A stretch of 22,425 nucleotides of DNA from a virus. Within the stretch, counting starts at the first letter, position 1, and each line of letters starts with the position of its first letter. The notes below the pieces were generated by a model. It was not told the DNA's origin and made no database searches. It saw only the letters and a program-made list of their open reading frames with translations. Positions 1-11,300 of the stretch are shown piece after piece. Location of the stretch: positions 1 to 22,425 of the IMG/VR virus record IMGVR_UViG_3300030450_001690, one strand, 5' to 3'. Position numbers and translations under genes: made by a program.

Positions 1-44
1 GGAAGCTCAACACGATATATTAATACTAAACATATTTAATTTCT

Positions 45-521
45 ATGTCAAGCCAAAAAGAAAAGAAAACAACACTAGAAAGACAAAAAGAGTTTCTAAT
101 AGCTTACGCCAAGAAGGGAACTATAAACGGAGCTTGCAATGAATCAGACATTCACAGAAACACAGTAAGACATTGGAGAGAAACAAACATTGTTTTTAAA
201 GAAGAATTTGAAACAGCAAGAACACAATTCGTAGAACAATTAGAAGGAGTTGCTCACAGCTTGGTTTTTGAAATGGCTAAAAATAAAGATTACAAAGCTA
301 ACCCTACTTTGCTTTTAGCATTACTAAACGCTAACGCCCCTGATAAATACAGAAGATTTGATACAGGTGCAGGAGACCCTGCTAAAGAAGTTATGCAAGA
401 GTTTAGACAGCAACTTAAAGAAGCAAGCAAAGAAAAAAAACAAAAATCTCAATCTCATTCTTTAGAAAGCGAAGTAGAAAATTTGTTAAAGGACAAGGGC
501 ATTGCTACAGACACAGAATAA
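45..521 (+). CDS. terS: Terminase small subunit, probable
   Basis: The 158-residue product probably recognises phage DNA and loads the large terminase for packaging. Residues about 10-60 read as a helix-turn-helix of the kind found in small terminases: a helix with RQKEFLIAYAKKG, a turn, then RNTVRHWRE as the probable recognition helix. The middle is helical, and residues about 117-150 are a charged, lysine/glutamate-rich probable coiled coil suited to oligomer formation or large-subunit contact. It is first in the block and overlaps the large terminase gene by 20 bp, the standard small/large order. The ATG has no clear Shine-Dalgarno sequence (the upstream bases are TTTAATTTCT). The 44 bases before it are AT-rich; they may hold the end of a preceding gene or a promoter, but neither can be supported. 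The assignment rests on the HTH, the size and the position, since small terminases diverge strongly. Confidence 0.75.
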   Translation: MSSQKEKKTTLERQKEFLIAYAKKGTINGACNESDIHRNTVRHWRETNIVFKEEFETARTQFVEQLEGVAHSLVFEMAKNKDYKANPTLLLALLNANAPDKYRRFDTGAGDPAKEVMQEFRQQLKEASKEKKQKSQSHSLESEVENLLKDKGIATDTE

Positions 522-1854
522 CAGCGTAACAAAAATAAGAGAATTTATTTGGAACAAAGTAGGGTTTCAACCTACAGAGTTACAAAAACCTATTTTATAT
601 TCTGACAAACGATATATCCTTGTAGCAGGTGGAGAGCAGGCAGGCAAAAGCATGATAGCAAGTAAATACTTACTGTCAAGAATATTTGACACTGAAGGAG
701 CAGGACTATATTGGTTAGTAGCTGCTGATTACAACAGAACAAGAGCTGAATACGAATACTTGGTACAGGACTTTGCAACTCTTGGAGTTTTAAAGAAAGC
801 TTCAAAAAGAGTAGACCCTGCAAGAATAGAACTTGCAGACGGAACTATTATAGAAACTAAATCTGCTAAAGACCCTCGTACTTTGGCTATGACAGCTCCA
901 AACGGAATTATAGGGTGCGAGGCAAGTCAGTTAGATTTAGATACATTTTTTAGACTTAGAGGAAGAACAGCTCCTAAAAAAGGGTGGTTATTTTTATCAG
1001 GAACTTTTGAAGGGTCACTTGGTTGGTATCCACAGACTTATCTTGCATGGCAACACGGGTCTAGTGACGAACAATCTTATTCTCTCCCTTCTTATTCTAA
1101 CACCCATTTGTACAAAGGCGGCAAAGATGACCCTGAAATATTAAAGCTTAAAAACGCTTCTTCAGATGATTTCTTTATGGAAAGAATAGAAGGCATACCT
1201 TCTCCACCTATAGGACAAGTGTTTCCTGAATTTAGAACAGACATACATCTTAGAGACCTTGAATATGTTGAAGGACACCCTGTTCATATATGGATAGACC
1301 ATGGTTATGCTTCAGCTTACGCTTGTATGATAGTACAAATATTTGACGACCACGTTCTTGTGATTGACGAAATATATGAACAAGGACTTATTACAGAAGA
1401 AATAATAGAAATTGCTAAACACAGACCATGGTGGAAAGACGTGCAATATGGAGTAACAGACATAGCAGGGTATCAACATCAAGCTATGCCTGCCGTAGCT
1501 GAAATGTGGTTAGACCAAGCAGGGCTTTACATGTCAGGAGAAAAAATTAGAATTAATGACGGAACTGAAAGATTAAAGTCAGCGTTAAAAATAGACCCTG
1601 TTACTAAAGAGCCACGGTTAATTGTTGACCCTAAATGTAAAGGGTTGCTTTCTGAGTTCGGCAGTGCACCAAATCCTTTTGACGGACAAACCAAAGTTTA
1701 CAAATGGAAAACAGATAGAGACGGAAACATAGTTGGCAATCAACCCGAAGACAAGTATAATCATGGAATAAAAGCGTTAATTTATGGCTTGATAAATCAA
1801 TTTGGTTATGGTCATATTGAAAATAGAAACACTATTAGAGTTAAAAGGTGGTAA
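502..1854 (+). CDS. terL: Terminase large subunit (ATPase/nuclease)
   Basis: The 450-residue packaging motor uses ATP to pump DNA into the prohead and cuts the concatemer. Residues about 39-50 contain a Walker A-like loop, GGEQAGKS. A downstream CEASQLDLD stretch near residue 140 is a candidate Walker B/catalytic segment, followed by LFLSGTF as a coupling-motif-like strand. The second half looks like the RNase H-fold nuclease: IDHGYASAYA near residue 265 supplies the first acidic residue, VIDEIY near 290 and GVTDIAG near 317 are further acidic strands, and the end has the usual D-x-x-NHGIKALIYGL helix. The frame has a stop at 487-489 and no ATG before the ATPase motif, so the start is TTG 502, with AAGG-type purines upstream. 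It overlaps the small terminase gene by 20 bp. Length and motif order match phage TerL; the exact catalytic residues are inferred. Confidence 0.92.
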   Translation: MLQTQNNSVTKIREFIWNKVGFQPTELQKPILYSDKRYILVAGGEQAGKSMIASKYLLSRIFDTEGAGLYWLVAADYNRTRAEYEYLVQDFATLGVLKKASKRVDPARIELADGTIIETKSAKDPRTLAMTAPNGIIGCEASQLDLDTFFRLRGRTAPKKGWLFLSGTFEGSLGWYPQTYLAWQHGSSDEQSYSLPSYSNTHLYKGGKDDPEILKLKNASSDDFFMERIEGIPSPPIGQVFPEFRTDIHLRDLEYVEGHPVHIWIDHGYASAYACMIVQIFDDHVLVIDEIYEQGLITEEIIEIAKHRPWWKDVQYGVTDIAGYQHQAMPAVAEMWLDQAGLYMSGEKIRINDGTERLKSALKIDPVTKEPRLIVDPKCKGLLSEFGSAPNPFDGQTKVYKWKTDRDGNIVGNQPEDKYNHGIKALIYGLINQFGYGHIENRNTIRVKRW

Positions 1855-1857
1855 GCA

Positions 1858-3660
1858 ATGGCTCGTAAAAAGAGACTTACAGCTAACAGAATAATAGACA
1901 TGGTGGAATCGCACCATGAGTCAACAGAACCTTTAAGAAGGCGAATGGAAGAAGACTTTCAACTTTACACTCTTGACCCTTATGACGCAGGAGACGGGTT
2001 TCAATCTTACACATCTAACGAACCAAGCACATTTGCTGACAAAGTTATAGATTATTTGGTAGGAAGTGAAATGGTAATTAGAGTACCAAACACTTCTGCT
2101 GACCAAGAACAACGTCAGGCAAACAATATGAAAGAAAAATTTATGCTTGGTATAATGAAGTCTGCAAACGAAAGACAAAAAATGGCATTACGCCCTTCAG
2201 TTAAAGATGTTCTTTCTTGGCAAATAGCTTTAAGAGGTTGGTTTGCAGGAAGAAGTTTGTTAAGAAAAGATAGTAACGGAAAAACTATTGTAGATATTAC
2301 GCCATGGGACGCACTTCATACTTATTGGGGGACATCAGATAACGGACTAGAATGGGCATGTTACAGAATTAGAAAATCAAAAACAGATATAGAGCAATCT
2401 TATAACGTTAGATTAGACGGAAGCATGCACCCAAATGAAGATTGGATAAACATGTACGATTATTATGACCGCGAAGTAAACATGGTTGTTCTTGAAAATG
2501 GAAGAATTATTAAAAAAGCTACGCCTCACGGCTCTCCAAGAGTTCCTGTATTTATATCTCCTGTAGGTTCTACTCCTATGGTACAAGCGTTAAACGAACA
2601 AGGAGTAACCATAACCGACACTATTGCTAACATGGGCGAAAGCGTGTTTAAACACAACCGTGAATCTTACGAAAATCACAATTACATGATGAGCGTTATG
2701 CTAGAACTTACAGCTCGTGCTAGAAAACAAGGAATGAAAATTATATCAAGAGACGGTACTAAAACCTTAGACGAAGACCCTTACAAAGAAGGTACTGAAA
2801 TATCTTTAGCACAGGGCGAAGACGTACAACCTTTAGGTATGCTAGAAGCAGCTAGAGAAACAGGTGCGTATATGTCAATGATTTCAGGAGAAATGCAAAG
2901 AGGAGGATTTCCTCATAGTATTTATGGAGACTTGCCATTTCAATTATCAGGATTTGCAATTAATACATTAAGGCAAGGAATAACAGGAGTAATTCAACCT
3001 AGGCTTAGTGCGTTAGAAGAAGCGTTTAAACAGGCTCTTATGTTGATATGCGACCAATATGTAACAGGTGCGTTTGGGGCTATGGAGTTATCAGGACAAG
3101 ATATGAACAGACAATATTTTAAAGAAGAGATATCTCCTGACATAGTAGCAATAGCAGGGGACATGGAACTTAGTTTAGTAGGACAACTTCCACAAGACGA
3201 TATGTCGAAGATGAGCATGGCTCAGATAGCAAGAGACGGTCAAACTCCGTTGTTGCCTGACATATATATTAGAGATAGAATTTTAGGACTACAAGACACT
3301 GACGAAATAGACGCTTCTATTAAAGAACAACAAGGAGAAAGAGTTTTGCCTGAAGCAACTTTACTTGGAATGGTACAAGCTGCTGAAAGAAGAGGCAGAG
3401 ACGACTTGGCTCAAATTTATTTAGGAGAATTAATGTTTGTGTTACAATCAAAATTAATACAAAGGCAACAGGCAATGCAGGCAATGCAACCACAACAACC
3501 ACAACAACCACAACAACCGCCGCAACCAAACGGAACTAGAGGCATAGACCCAAGAGTTATGCCTAACGCAATGACAGGAGCACCGCCACCAACACCAACA
3601 CCACCTCAAGGAATGGTAGCTCCGAACACACCAAGACCAAACGCTAGAAATAACAGATAA
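1858..3660 (+). CDS. Portal protein
   Basis: The 600-residue product probably forms the dodecameric ring at the special capsid vertex through which DNA enters and leaves. It lies directly after TerL and is in the size range of podovirus portals. The N-terminal third is helical and charged (LRRRMEEDFQLY, then FADKVIDYLVG). A middle part has aromatic/acidic strands such as ITPWDALHTYWG and EWACYRIRKS, typical of portal wing regions. A long helical stretch follows (TDTIANMGESVFKHNRESYENHNYMM and beyond, through QLSGFAINTLRQG) that may form the stem and crown. The last 70 residues are low complexity: MQAMQ repeats, QPQ repeats and a Pro/Thr tail, probably disordered inside the capsid. It starts 3 bp after the terL stop. 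The function is inferred from position, length and general pattern. Confidence 0.85.
   Translation: MARKKRLTANRIIDMVESHHESTEPLRRRMEEDFQLYTLDPYDAGDGFQSYTSNEPSTFADKVIDYLVGSEMVIRVPNTSADQEQRQANNMKEKFMLGIMKSANERQKMALRPSVKDVLSWQIALRGWFAGRSLLRKDSNGKTIVDITPWDALHTYWGTSDNGLEWACYRIRKSKTDIEQSYNVRLDGSMHPNEDWINMYDYYDREVNMVVLENGRIIKKATPHGSPRVPVFISPVGSTPMVQALNEQGVTITDTIANMGESVFKHNRESYENHNYMMSVMLELTARARKQGMKIISRDGTKTLDEDPYKEGTEISLAQGEDVQPLGMLEAARETGAYMSMISGEMQRGGFPHSIYGDLPFQLSGFAINTLRQGITGVIQPRLSALEEAFKQALMLICDQYVTGAFGAMELSGQDMNRQYFKEEISPDIVAIAGDMELSLVGQLPQDDMSKMSMAQIARDGQTPLLPDIYIRDRILGLQDTDEIDASIKEQQGERVLPEATLLGMVQAAERRGRDDLAQIYLGELMFVLQSKLIQRQQAMQAMQPQQPQQPQQPPQPNGTRGIDPRVMPNAMTGAPPPTPTPPQGMVAPNTPRPNARNNR
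2641..2656. repeat. Coding copy of the AGCGTGTTTAAACA palindromic motif
   Basis: The 16 bases AGCGTGTTTAAACACA inside the portal gene are identical to 11864-11879 in the gap before the scaffold gene, and 14 of them recur at 19135-19148. Here the bases encode Ser-Val-Phe-Lys-His, so this copy could be a coincidence of codon use. It is listed so that the three copies can be compared. Confidence 0.6.
3487..3518 (+). repeat. 9-bp tandem repeat in the portal C-terminus
   Basis: The unit CAACCACAA occurs three times in a row plus a partial fourth, encoding repeated Gln-Pro-Gln. Such a tract can change length by replication slippage without shifting the frame, so the portal tail probably varies in length between relatives. 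Confidence 0.85.
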
Positions 3661-3671
3661 GGAGAATTATT

Positions 3672-4976
3672 ATGGCACAGATGACTTATACAATAACAAA
3701 AGCAGACGGCACAAAGGAAACAAAAAGCATAGAATACACGGCAAAAACTATGGAAGAAATCTTTGCAGAAGCCGCAAAACTTGCAGACGGAGAAACTTCA
3801 GGCAGAAAATTTGAAGACCGACTGTTTACAGTTGCTCGAGACGAAGGAGCTAAAAAAGCTCAATATGATTACATTGTGGCAAACCAAGCTTCACTCGGAG
3901 CTGACTCAGCTATAACTGAAGCACAAATGAACTCCATATTAAATCAACAAGGACAAAGCAATGCTGCCGCATTGAACGCTTCAAAAATTTCAATCGCTGC
4001 AGACGACAAACTAGCGTTTGACAAAATAAACAATCAAGCTTCGGCAATGGGAGGATTACCTGCGTGGCAATGGGAACGATTTTATAGAGACCAAGCACAA
4101 AGACAAACAGAAACACAAAACATAGACAATGCTTTAGCTACAGGAAATATGGCTGCTTTTGGCGGAGGAAATGCTTTAGGAGGCAGTAATGTAAATGCAA
4201 CAACCACAGGCACGGGAGTCGGAGGTAATAACACTGAAGTATCTATGATAGACCAACCTGAAGGAAGCGGAAACCCTCCTTTTCAGCCAATACAGAATGA
4301 CCCAATGGGAACAGGCGGAATAAACCTTGACCCTACAAGTAGAGCGTTACAAGAACTAGCTCCTTATGATGTATTTAGACAATATGTAGCAACTTCTCCG
4401 TATTCAACAGGAGCGTTGCAAAGAGCAGCTTTGTCACAGTACAACCCGCTATATACTCAGTTTGTACTAGGAGGCGGAATGGCTAATCAGCCTGTTGTAG
4501 GCGAAAACCCGTTTTTAACTTTCTTGGGAGAAGACAGGCAAGTAAATCCTTACTCATACGCACAATTAATAAGAAGAGCAGGAGACATAGCAGGAATGAC
4601 AGGAGACCAATTCCAAGAATCGCCATATATGCAAGACGCAAGGTCTTTAGCATTAAGAGATTTGTTTACAGGAAGCCAAGCAGGGCAATATGAACTAGCG
4701 GCTGCTAATTTACCATTTCAACAAATGGTCGGCTCTCCGTTAGCAAGAGGAGCAATAAGCAATACTATTCAAAATATGTACGACAGATTTAGAGCTAACT
4801 ACCCATTAACAACTGACCAAGGACAACCTGCAAGTTTCTTAAACTATATTAGGTCTAGAAACTTGGGAGGACTTTTTGGAACAACAGCAGACCAATCGCT
4901 AGGTTCGCAATTTGGAGTTGGGGGCGGAGGAGCTCCTGCTTTGAACTTAGGTGGAATGGGAAGTGGAAATGTATAA
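3672..4976 (+). CDS. Unknown 434-aa virion-region protein, Gly/Asn-rich linker
   Basis: I do not recognise this family with certainty. The N-terminal 110 residues are acidic and helical (MEEIFAEAAKL, then alanine-rich stretches). Residues about 155-230 are a low-complexity Gly/Asn/Thr linker. The C-terminal half has aromatic, helix-forming segments rich in Tyr, Gln and Arg, among them FRQYVATSPYS, YNPLYTQFVLGGG and RRAGDIAGMTG, and it ends in a glycine-rich tail. The gene lies between the portal and the giant protein, where podoviruses often keep internal or ejected virion proteins. A short pattern in its C-terminal half resembles one in the next gene, so the two may share a module. AAGGAG lies 7 bases before the ATG. 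A virion component that leaves with the DNA is the best guess, but this is inference. Confidence 0.6.
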   Translation: MAQMTYTITKADGTKETKSIEYTAKTMEEIFAEAAKLADGETSGRKFEDRLFTVARDEGAKKAQYDYIVANQASLGADSAITEAQMNSILNQQGQSNAAALNASKISIAADDKLAFDKINNQASAMGGLPAWQWERFYRDQAQRQTETQNIDNALATGNMAAFGGGNALGGSNVNATTTGTGVGGNNTEVSMIDQPEGSGNPPFQPIQNDPMGTGGINLDPTSRALQELAPYDVFRQYVATSPYSTGALQRAALSQYNPLYTQFVLGGGMANQPVVGENPFLTFLGEDRQVNPYSYAQLIRRAGDIAGMTGDQFQESPYMQDARSLALRDLFTGSQAGQYELAAANLPFQQMVGSPLARGAISNTIQNMYDRFRANYPLTTDQGQPASFLNYIRSRNLGGLFGTTADQSLGSQFGVGGGGAPALNLGGMGSGNV

Positions 4977-4985
4977 GGAGTAATT

Positions 4986-5354
4986 ATGGCAGAACCATTT
5001 ATGTCTACTAACACATTTGATATAACAAATCCATTTGCAAACATTTTGGAAGAAATGCCTACAGCCGCTTATTACTCAAGCCCTGCAGGACAAACATTTG
5101 CAGGGAGGTCTCCTAAACAAAGAAGTTTTTTTGAAAATCAATTTCAAAATATATACAACGCTTATTTGGGAGCACTTGGTTCTCAATTAAGAGAAGGAGA
5201 AGTTCCTACCTTGAAATTTCAAGATTATTTAGAAACTGCAAATCCTTACACAGGAACAGATTTATTTACTTCAAGGTATCAAGGAATGACTCCTACTCAA
5301 AGAGGAGACTATTCTTCATACATTGCACCTAGAACAAGGTTTATGTATTACTAA
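4986..5354 (+). CDS. Unknown 122-aa protein before the giant ejection-protein candidate
   Basis: This small aromatic protein begins MAEPFMSTNTFDITNPF and is rich in Tyr, Phe, Gln, Ser and Thr. The central stretch KQRSFFENQFQNIYNAYLG resembles, with one gap, LQRAALSQYNPLYTQFVLG in the preceding 434-aa protein (same spacing of QR, aromatic, Ile/Leu-Tyr and Leu-Gly). This suggests a shared helical module. The end, Met-Thr-Pro-Thr-Gln-Arg then APRTRFMYY, looks like a conserved tail. It starts 9 bp after the previous stop with a clear AAGGAG site, and its stop overlaps the next start by one base (TAATG), so it is probably translationally coupled to the giant gene. The function is unknown; a small partner of the ejection proteins is a guess from position. 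Confidence 0.6.
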   Translation: MAEPFMSTNTFDITNPFANILEEMPTAAYYSSPAGQTFAGRSPKQRSFFENQFQNIYNAYLGALGSQLREGEVPTLKFQDYLETANPYTGTDLFTSRYQGMTPTQRGDYSSYIAPRTRFMYY

Positions 5355-8300
5355 TGGTTGAACCTAATTACATACAGGATTTCTTAAGAAGAGCAAGACA
5401 GCAAAATCCTATCTTTCCTTCTACAGATATACCTGTCCCTCCTTCTTTGACTGTTCCCCAAGTAATTAGAGATAGAAATATACAATACCCAAGACCTGTT
5501 AAGCCACTTGCGGTAAACGAAGATTTATATAACCAACCACCAACACAAGCTTACACGGAACAAGTACCTGCTCCTACTGCTGACCAAAGACTATCAATAA
5601 TTGCAGCACAAGACCCTAGCAGAGGACTTATGAGATTTGGAGCACCTGACAGAGTTGTTCCCGATTCAGATGAGGTAGCGTTAGAAAAACAACGAGCAGA
5701 CGCACTTCTTCAAGGAACTGCTATGCCTGCTGATTTAAACTTCAGGAAAATAGTTTTAGACAAGGTTAAATCCCCTTTTGATTACGACCCTAATAAGTTT
5801 ACTTCAGATACTGTAACAGAAGCAGAAGTAGACATGGTAGCAAACAAAGCACAAGAAGTTGCCAACAGTTCTTATACAAAAATACAAGCTTTTATAAAAA
5901 CAGTTGAAGACGCAAAAAAATTACCCAAGGTTCAATTAACCAAGGGAGGTTTTATTCCTAAAGGACAAAACGATTTATACAACTTGCAAAACACAAGTGT
6001 AGAAGATTTAAGATTGTACGCTAATAGTATTTTGTATGACGAAAACATTAAGGCAGGAGAGCCTTTAGATAAAATGTCCCAACTAGGAAAAGCTTTGTAT
6101 GACCAAGAAAACATAAGCGACATGGAAGATGTAAACAGGATTTCAGAAACATTTAAATATAACTCGGGTGTAATAAAAGGATTACTACACCCTACAATAA
6201 CTCCGTGGGAAAGTTTTGAAATGGGGTATTGGGATTTGGCTTTCTATGCGATATTAGACTTTACTGCTGCTAAAGTATTAGCAAAAACATACGGCGGAGG
6301 AACTGTATCAGCTTTTGGAATAAGTACACCAAAAATAGGAATACAACCTGCAGCGTCAGCTATTGCCAAAACAAATGCTTACCAAGCTGTAACGAATCAA
6401 ACAACAAAGGTTATAGATAGCGTTATACCGCAAGCAGTTAAATCTGCTTTTGGTTCTGCAATGAACAAAGCAAAAGGATTAAAAGCACCTGCTTTGGAAT
6501 TTCAAGGAAGTCAGTTTAAATATTGGGCAGGAGGTACTCCTTCTTATTTAGGAACAGAAGCAGCCGTAAAAACACAAACAGACAATCCGTGGTTAATTTA
6601 TCCTACAAGCATAATAGCCGCAGGTGGAATACCTGCCGCCGTACCTAAAGTAAAAGATATTGCTACTACAGGGTTATTAAAAACAGGCGGGCTAGCAAAA
6701 ACAGCAGGCAAAACTGTAGGAGAAAGTGCTTGGAGAAATGTATTAAAATTAAAAAAACTTGACGCAGACATAGGAATAACTCCTTCTGTTGACGAAACTC
6801 AAGGCTTTACACCGTTTTTTAACAAAGCAGCAAAAGAAACAATAAGCAAAGAAAACAACAAACTAATAACAGGAACTGCTTCTGAAAAAATACAAGCAGA
6901 AAAAAATATAAATAAAATATTACAACCTGCTATAAATGATTTAAAAGAAAAAAGTACAGAATTAGGACTTGATGAAGCAATTCAACCAAAACCAAATATG
7001 GGATTATACGGAGGGTACGCAGAACATTCTATAGAAATGGTAGTTCCTTCTAATTTAAACGACTTAGACCAAATACTTTTTCTTGCTGCTGACAGAGCAA
7101 AAGCTTACAACCAAGACTCAACTTTAATTATACTAGAAGGACTAGACGCTAATTCTGCTTTAGTAAAAAGCACGGCTCGTATGTTTCCTGATTTACTAGG
7201 AGGAAAAGAATTTGTAAACTCTCCTATTATGAAAATAGATTTTGACAAAGCATTAACAGCTCAAGAAATAACAAACTTGCAAAAAACCCTTGCAAACCAA
7301 TCTCCCGTGTCAATAAATAAAATTACAGGAGAAGCTAGTGACAGAATCATTAGTGGGTTAAAATTGTCATCAGATAAGAAAAGTGTTACAATAGCTTTTG
7401 TAGATGAATTTCTACCTGAAAACACATCAATAACAAGGGCATTAAATGACTTTAAACAATTCGGAAAGCAACTTGCAACAGACCCCGACGGAGCGGGACT
7501 TCCAATCCTTACAAGATTGGGCGGAAGAGTTAAATTCTCTAGCGGCGTTGTCAGGTCGGTTGTCAGAGAAGAATACGACAGCGTCGGCAATCGTTTTCTC
7601 AACACCAACAGAGGTAAACAATATCTCAACAGAACCTCTGCAAAACGAACAAAGCAACTCTTAGACGACTACGAAGTCGATTACAAATGGTTTGAACCAC
7701 AGCCTGCGTTTGCAGGAACAGACCCTGTAAATGACCCTTATATTAGAATAGGGCAAGCTTTTAGTGAATCTGCAAAAAACAAAAACGTAATATCTGACGA
7801 TACTAGTCCTATATTAAAATGGGCTAAAAACTTTGTACACAACCCTCCTCCTACAAAAGACGGACAACCTTCAGGCACACATATTAGCAGAGCATTTGTT
7901 CATTTTATGCAAAGAATGTGGGACAACACTTATTTATTAAGAAGAGTTGGAGGACAATGGGGGCAAAAATCTTACGAAGAAATAGAAGATATGATAGTTT
8001 CTTTTGGAGGAGTTTCTGCACAAATTAATACTAGAATGAAAAGCGTGTTAAAAGAGCTTTCACAAATAGCTCCTGATTTAGACGTGACTGATTTAGATTT
8101 ATTAATGCGTATGGAACTTACTCTTAACTTGGCTAGGCAATGGACAAGAATTAACCCGAAAACTATGTTGCCACAAGGTCAAATGAAAAAGCTTCCTATT
8201 CCTATAGATGAAATATTAGGGAAAAAAACTAACAAGGTAACTTACGGAGACGTTGTAGACAACGTAGAATTAATAAGAGAAGAGCTTGTAAAAAAATACG

Positions 8301-11300
8301 GAACAACAGCATACAAAAAATTAAAACAACAAGTTAAAGTAATTAACAATGTTTACAGGCATGAAAGAAAAAGACTTTATGAAGAAGGGTTTTTAACCAA
8401 AGAACAATATGAAGGATTAAACAGAAATTATCCTGATTATGTTCCGACAAAATTTATAAATCAAATGGCTGATAACGTAAGCGGGAATTGGGCAAACAGA
8501 ACTGACTATAAAATTGTAAGAGAATTTAACGAGTTCGGGGACAGAGACACTACCATGCCTTTTCTTGAAACTATGCAAATGCAATTAGCAACTAATGAAT
8601 ACAGAATAAAACAAAACAAACTTCTTAAAACTGTTTTGACTTTATTAAACAGTTCTGAATATAAAAAAGTTTACACAGATTCTGCGTTGGCTAAAAAACT
8701 TTCTGTTCCTAGAGATTTTATAGCAGTAGAAGAAATAGATATAGGAATGTATAACAAACTGTTTCCCAAAAAAGAAGCTATTGCTTTTTATCACAACGGG
8801 AAACCTCAATACTTTAAAGTTTCTAAAGAACTTTATAGTGAATTAATAGGGTTTAAAAACGAACTAGCTATATTTAGAGAAGACTATGTGCCTTCATTAA
8901 TAAGCGGGTCTAACACCATGTTTAAACTTGCTCACACAGGAAGCGTTGAATTTGCTTCAAAAAATTTAATAATTGACTCTTTGTCTGCAACTATAACTTC
9001 TTCTAAAGGAACTGTTCCTAGGCTTCTAAGAATAGTCTTTAGAGACGCAATGAACAAGTTAGGTAAGGCAGATTTAGAAAACGAAATATTAAAAGATATT
9101 TATGATTTAAGCGGAGCTTCTCAAAAAAGATACACAGAAGATTTAGGACAAGATGTGTTTTTAAAAACCGCACAAGAAAACGGGCTTAACATAAAAGTAG
9201 GAGGAGCTTTAGGCGAATTTAAACTTTCTAAACAAGCCATGAAAGACGCAAAGAAAAACGGAGCTACGTTTATTGAGTTTAATAAAAAAGGAGATTTGCT
9301 AGATGAAAACGGAAACCCCTTGTTAACTGAATCTGTAAAATACAAATTGTTTGGAGACTTGTATGACAAATACCAAGTTGACCCTAAAACAAAACTTGAC
9401 GCACTAAAAACCATGAAAGGAGTAAAATTATTTTCTAACGCTCTCAGCAAATACACTTCTGTTTCGGAATACACAGAACAAATAGCAAGAAGAGCGGTGT
9501 TTGAATCTGAACTTAAAAAACAAATTAAACTAAACCCTGAACTTAAAAAAGCTTTTGAAATAGCAAAAACTCCGTTGCCAAAAAGTGCTAAACCTAAAAT
9601 GACAGTTGAAGAAAAAATAACTTTAGCTGCCGCTAAAAGAAATCAGAACAAAGCAATTAGAGAAATTGTAAGAGGCGAAGGAGCTGCTAAAGCAGCTACT
9701 CGTTCTGTTCAGGCTACTATAGATTTTAGCAGGGGAGGTCAATGGATTAAAAAAGCAAACATGTATATACCTTTTTTAAATGCGGCGTTTGAAGCAAGCA
9801 AGCTTCCTATAAGAACTTTGTTTACACAAAGGCAAGGCAAGAAAGCAGCTTTTGCAAAAATAGGAGGATTGCTTTCGGCTAAAATAGCTTTGGACGCTTA
9901 TAACATGTCACACCCTGAATATTGGGATATAGACCCTTCGCAAAGACACACCTCTATTTTCTTTATGCTACCTTCTACAGAACCAAAACAGCCGATAGAA
10001 AAAAAAGCAGACGGGACAGATAGATTAAAACCTAAGACATTTCAAGTAGTGCCTAGAACTAGAGAGTGGGCTTGGATATTTGGAAGCCACACAAAAATAA
10101 TGGAAGAGCTTTGGAGAACAGACGACGAAATAGAGGGACAACCATTTTCTGAATTTTTATTTAATGATATTATTCCTGAAATGAGCCCTGTAAATTTTTC
10201 AGGAAGAAACTTTTCTTGGGAAGGAACTATAGCAAGGTTTTTTCCTCCGTTGTTAGTCAATCCTGTTGAACAAATTCTTAATAAAAACTTTCACTTTGAT
10301 ACCCCGTTAGTTGACAAAAATGTTCCGACAGAAGAGCAATACAACTCAGGCACTAATCTTACTTACAGGGCAATAGCAAACACATTAAACATTCCTGTTT
10401 CTCCTGAAAGATTAAAACACTCTGTAAGAACATTTACAGGAACACTTGGAGAAGAACTTGTCACAGGATTTCCTGATTGGTTAATAGAAAATTACTTTTT
10501 AGAATATGTAATAGAACCCGAAGTAATAGAACCTTACAAAACTATACTTGCAATGAAAGACCCTGACAAGCAACAAGCTGTTCTTAGCAATCTTTCTCCT
10601 GAAATAAGAGAAAAAGTGTTAATAGAATTAAGAAGAAGAAATGTACGGCTTCCTGTTTTAAATAAATTTAGCGAAACATTTTATTCAACTGCAAGTGCTA
10701 GCGGAGCTGAAAGAGAAATATTTCCTGCTGTTTCAAAAGACTTAGGAATTGATATGGCACAACAAAAAGAATACGACGATTCTATACGGATTCATATAGA
10801 AAATGTGCAAAGACAAGGACACGAGTTAGCAGAACAACTTGAAAGCGGAAAGTTAACTCCTGCAGAATATAGAGACCAATACGCAGACTTGTATAAAGCA
10901 TTTGAAGTTACACAACAAAACAAGTTAACAGAGTTAGGAATAGACTCAAAAGTTTTCCAAACATTAACACAAGAAGAACAAAATGAATATTGGAACAGAG
11001 TTAACGAAGCTATGAAAGCAAGAGGGTTAACCGACCCTGCAGAATATTTGTATCAACAATACATGTCTATACGAGTTGACGAAGAAATGATGAGTATAAA
11101 TGAAGACTTAGCATTTGAAGAATTTTTTGCAAAACGAGACAGCTTTTTAAGTTCGTTAACACCTGAAGAAAAAGAAAGCGTTATTACAAAAAGAAATAGC
11201 AGAATAAACAAAGTCAGGTCAGAATACGAAAGAGACAGGGACAAGTTAAGCATTTTATGGGATTGGACTTCGCGGACTTCTATTACAACCGCTTTAGAAA

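Noticed and set aside
7261-7657. Two minus-strand frames (122 and 71 codons) over the GC island
   Set aside because: Their length follows from the local higher GC. They have no ribosome site, and the rest of the window is entirely + strand.
3026-8938. Further GTTTAAAC sites at about 3026 and 8931
   Set aside because: Both are in-frame Phe-Lys codons lacking the AGCGTG flank, so they are not counted as copies of the boundary motif.
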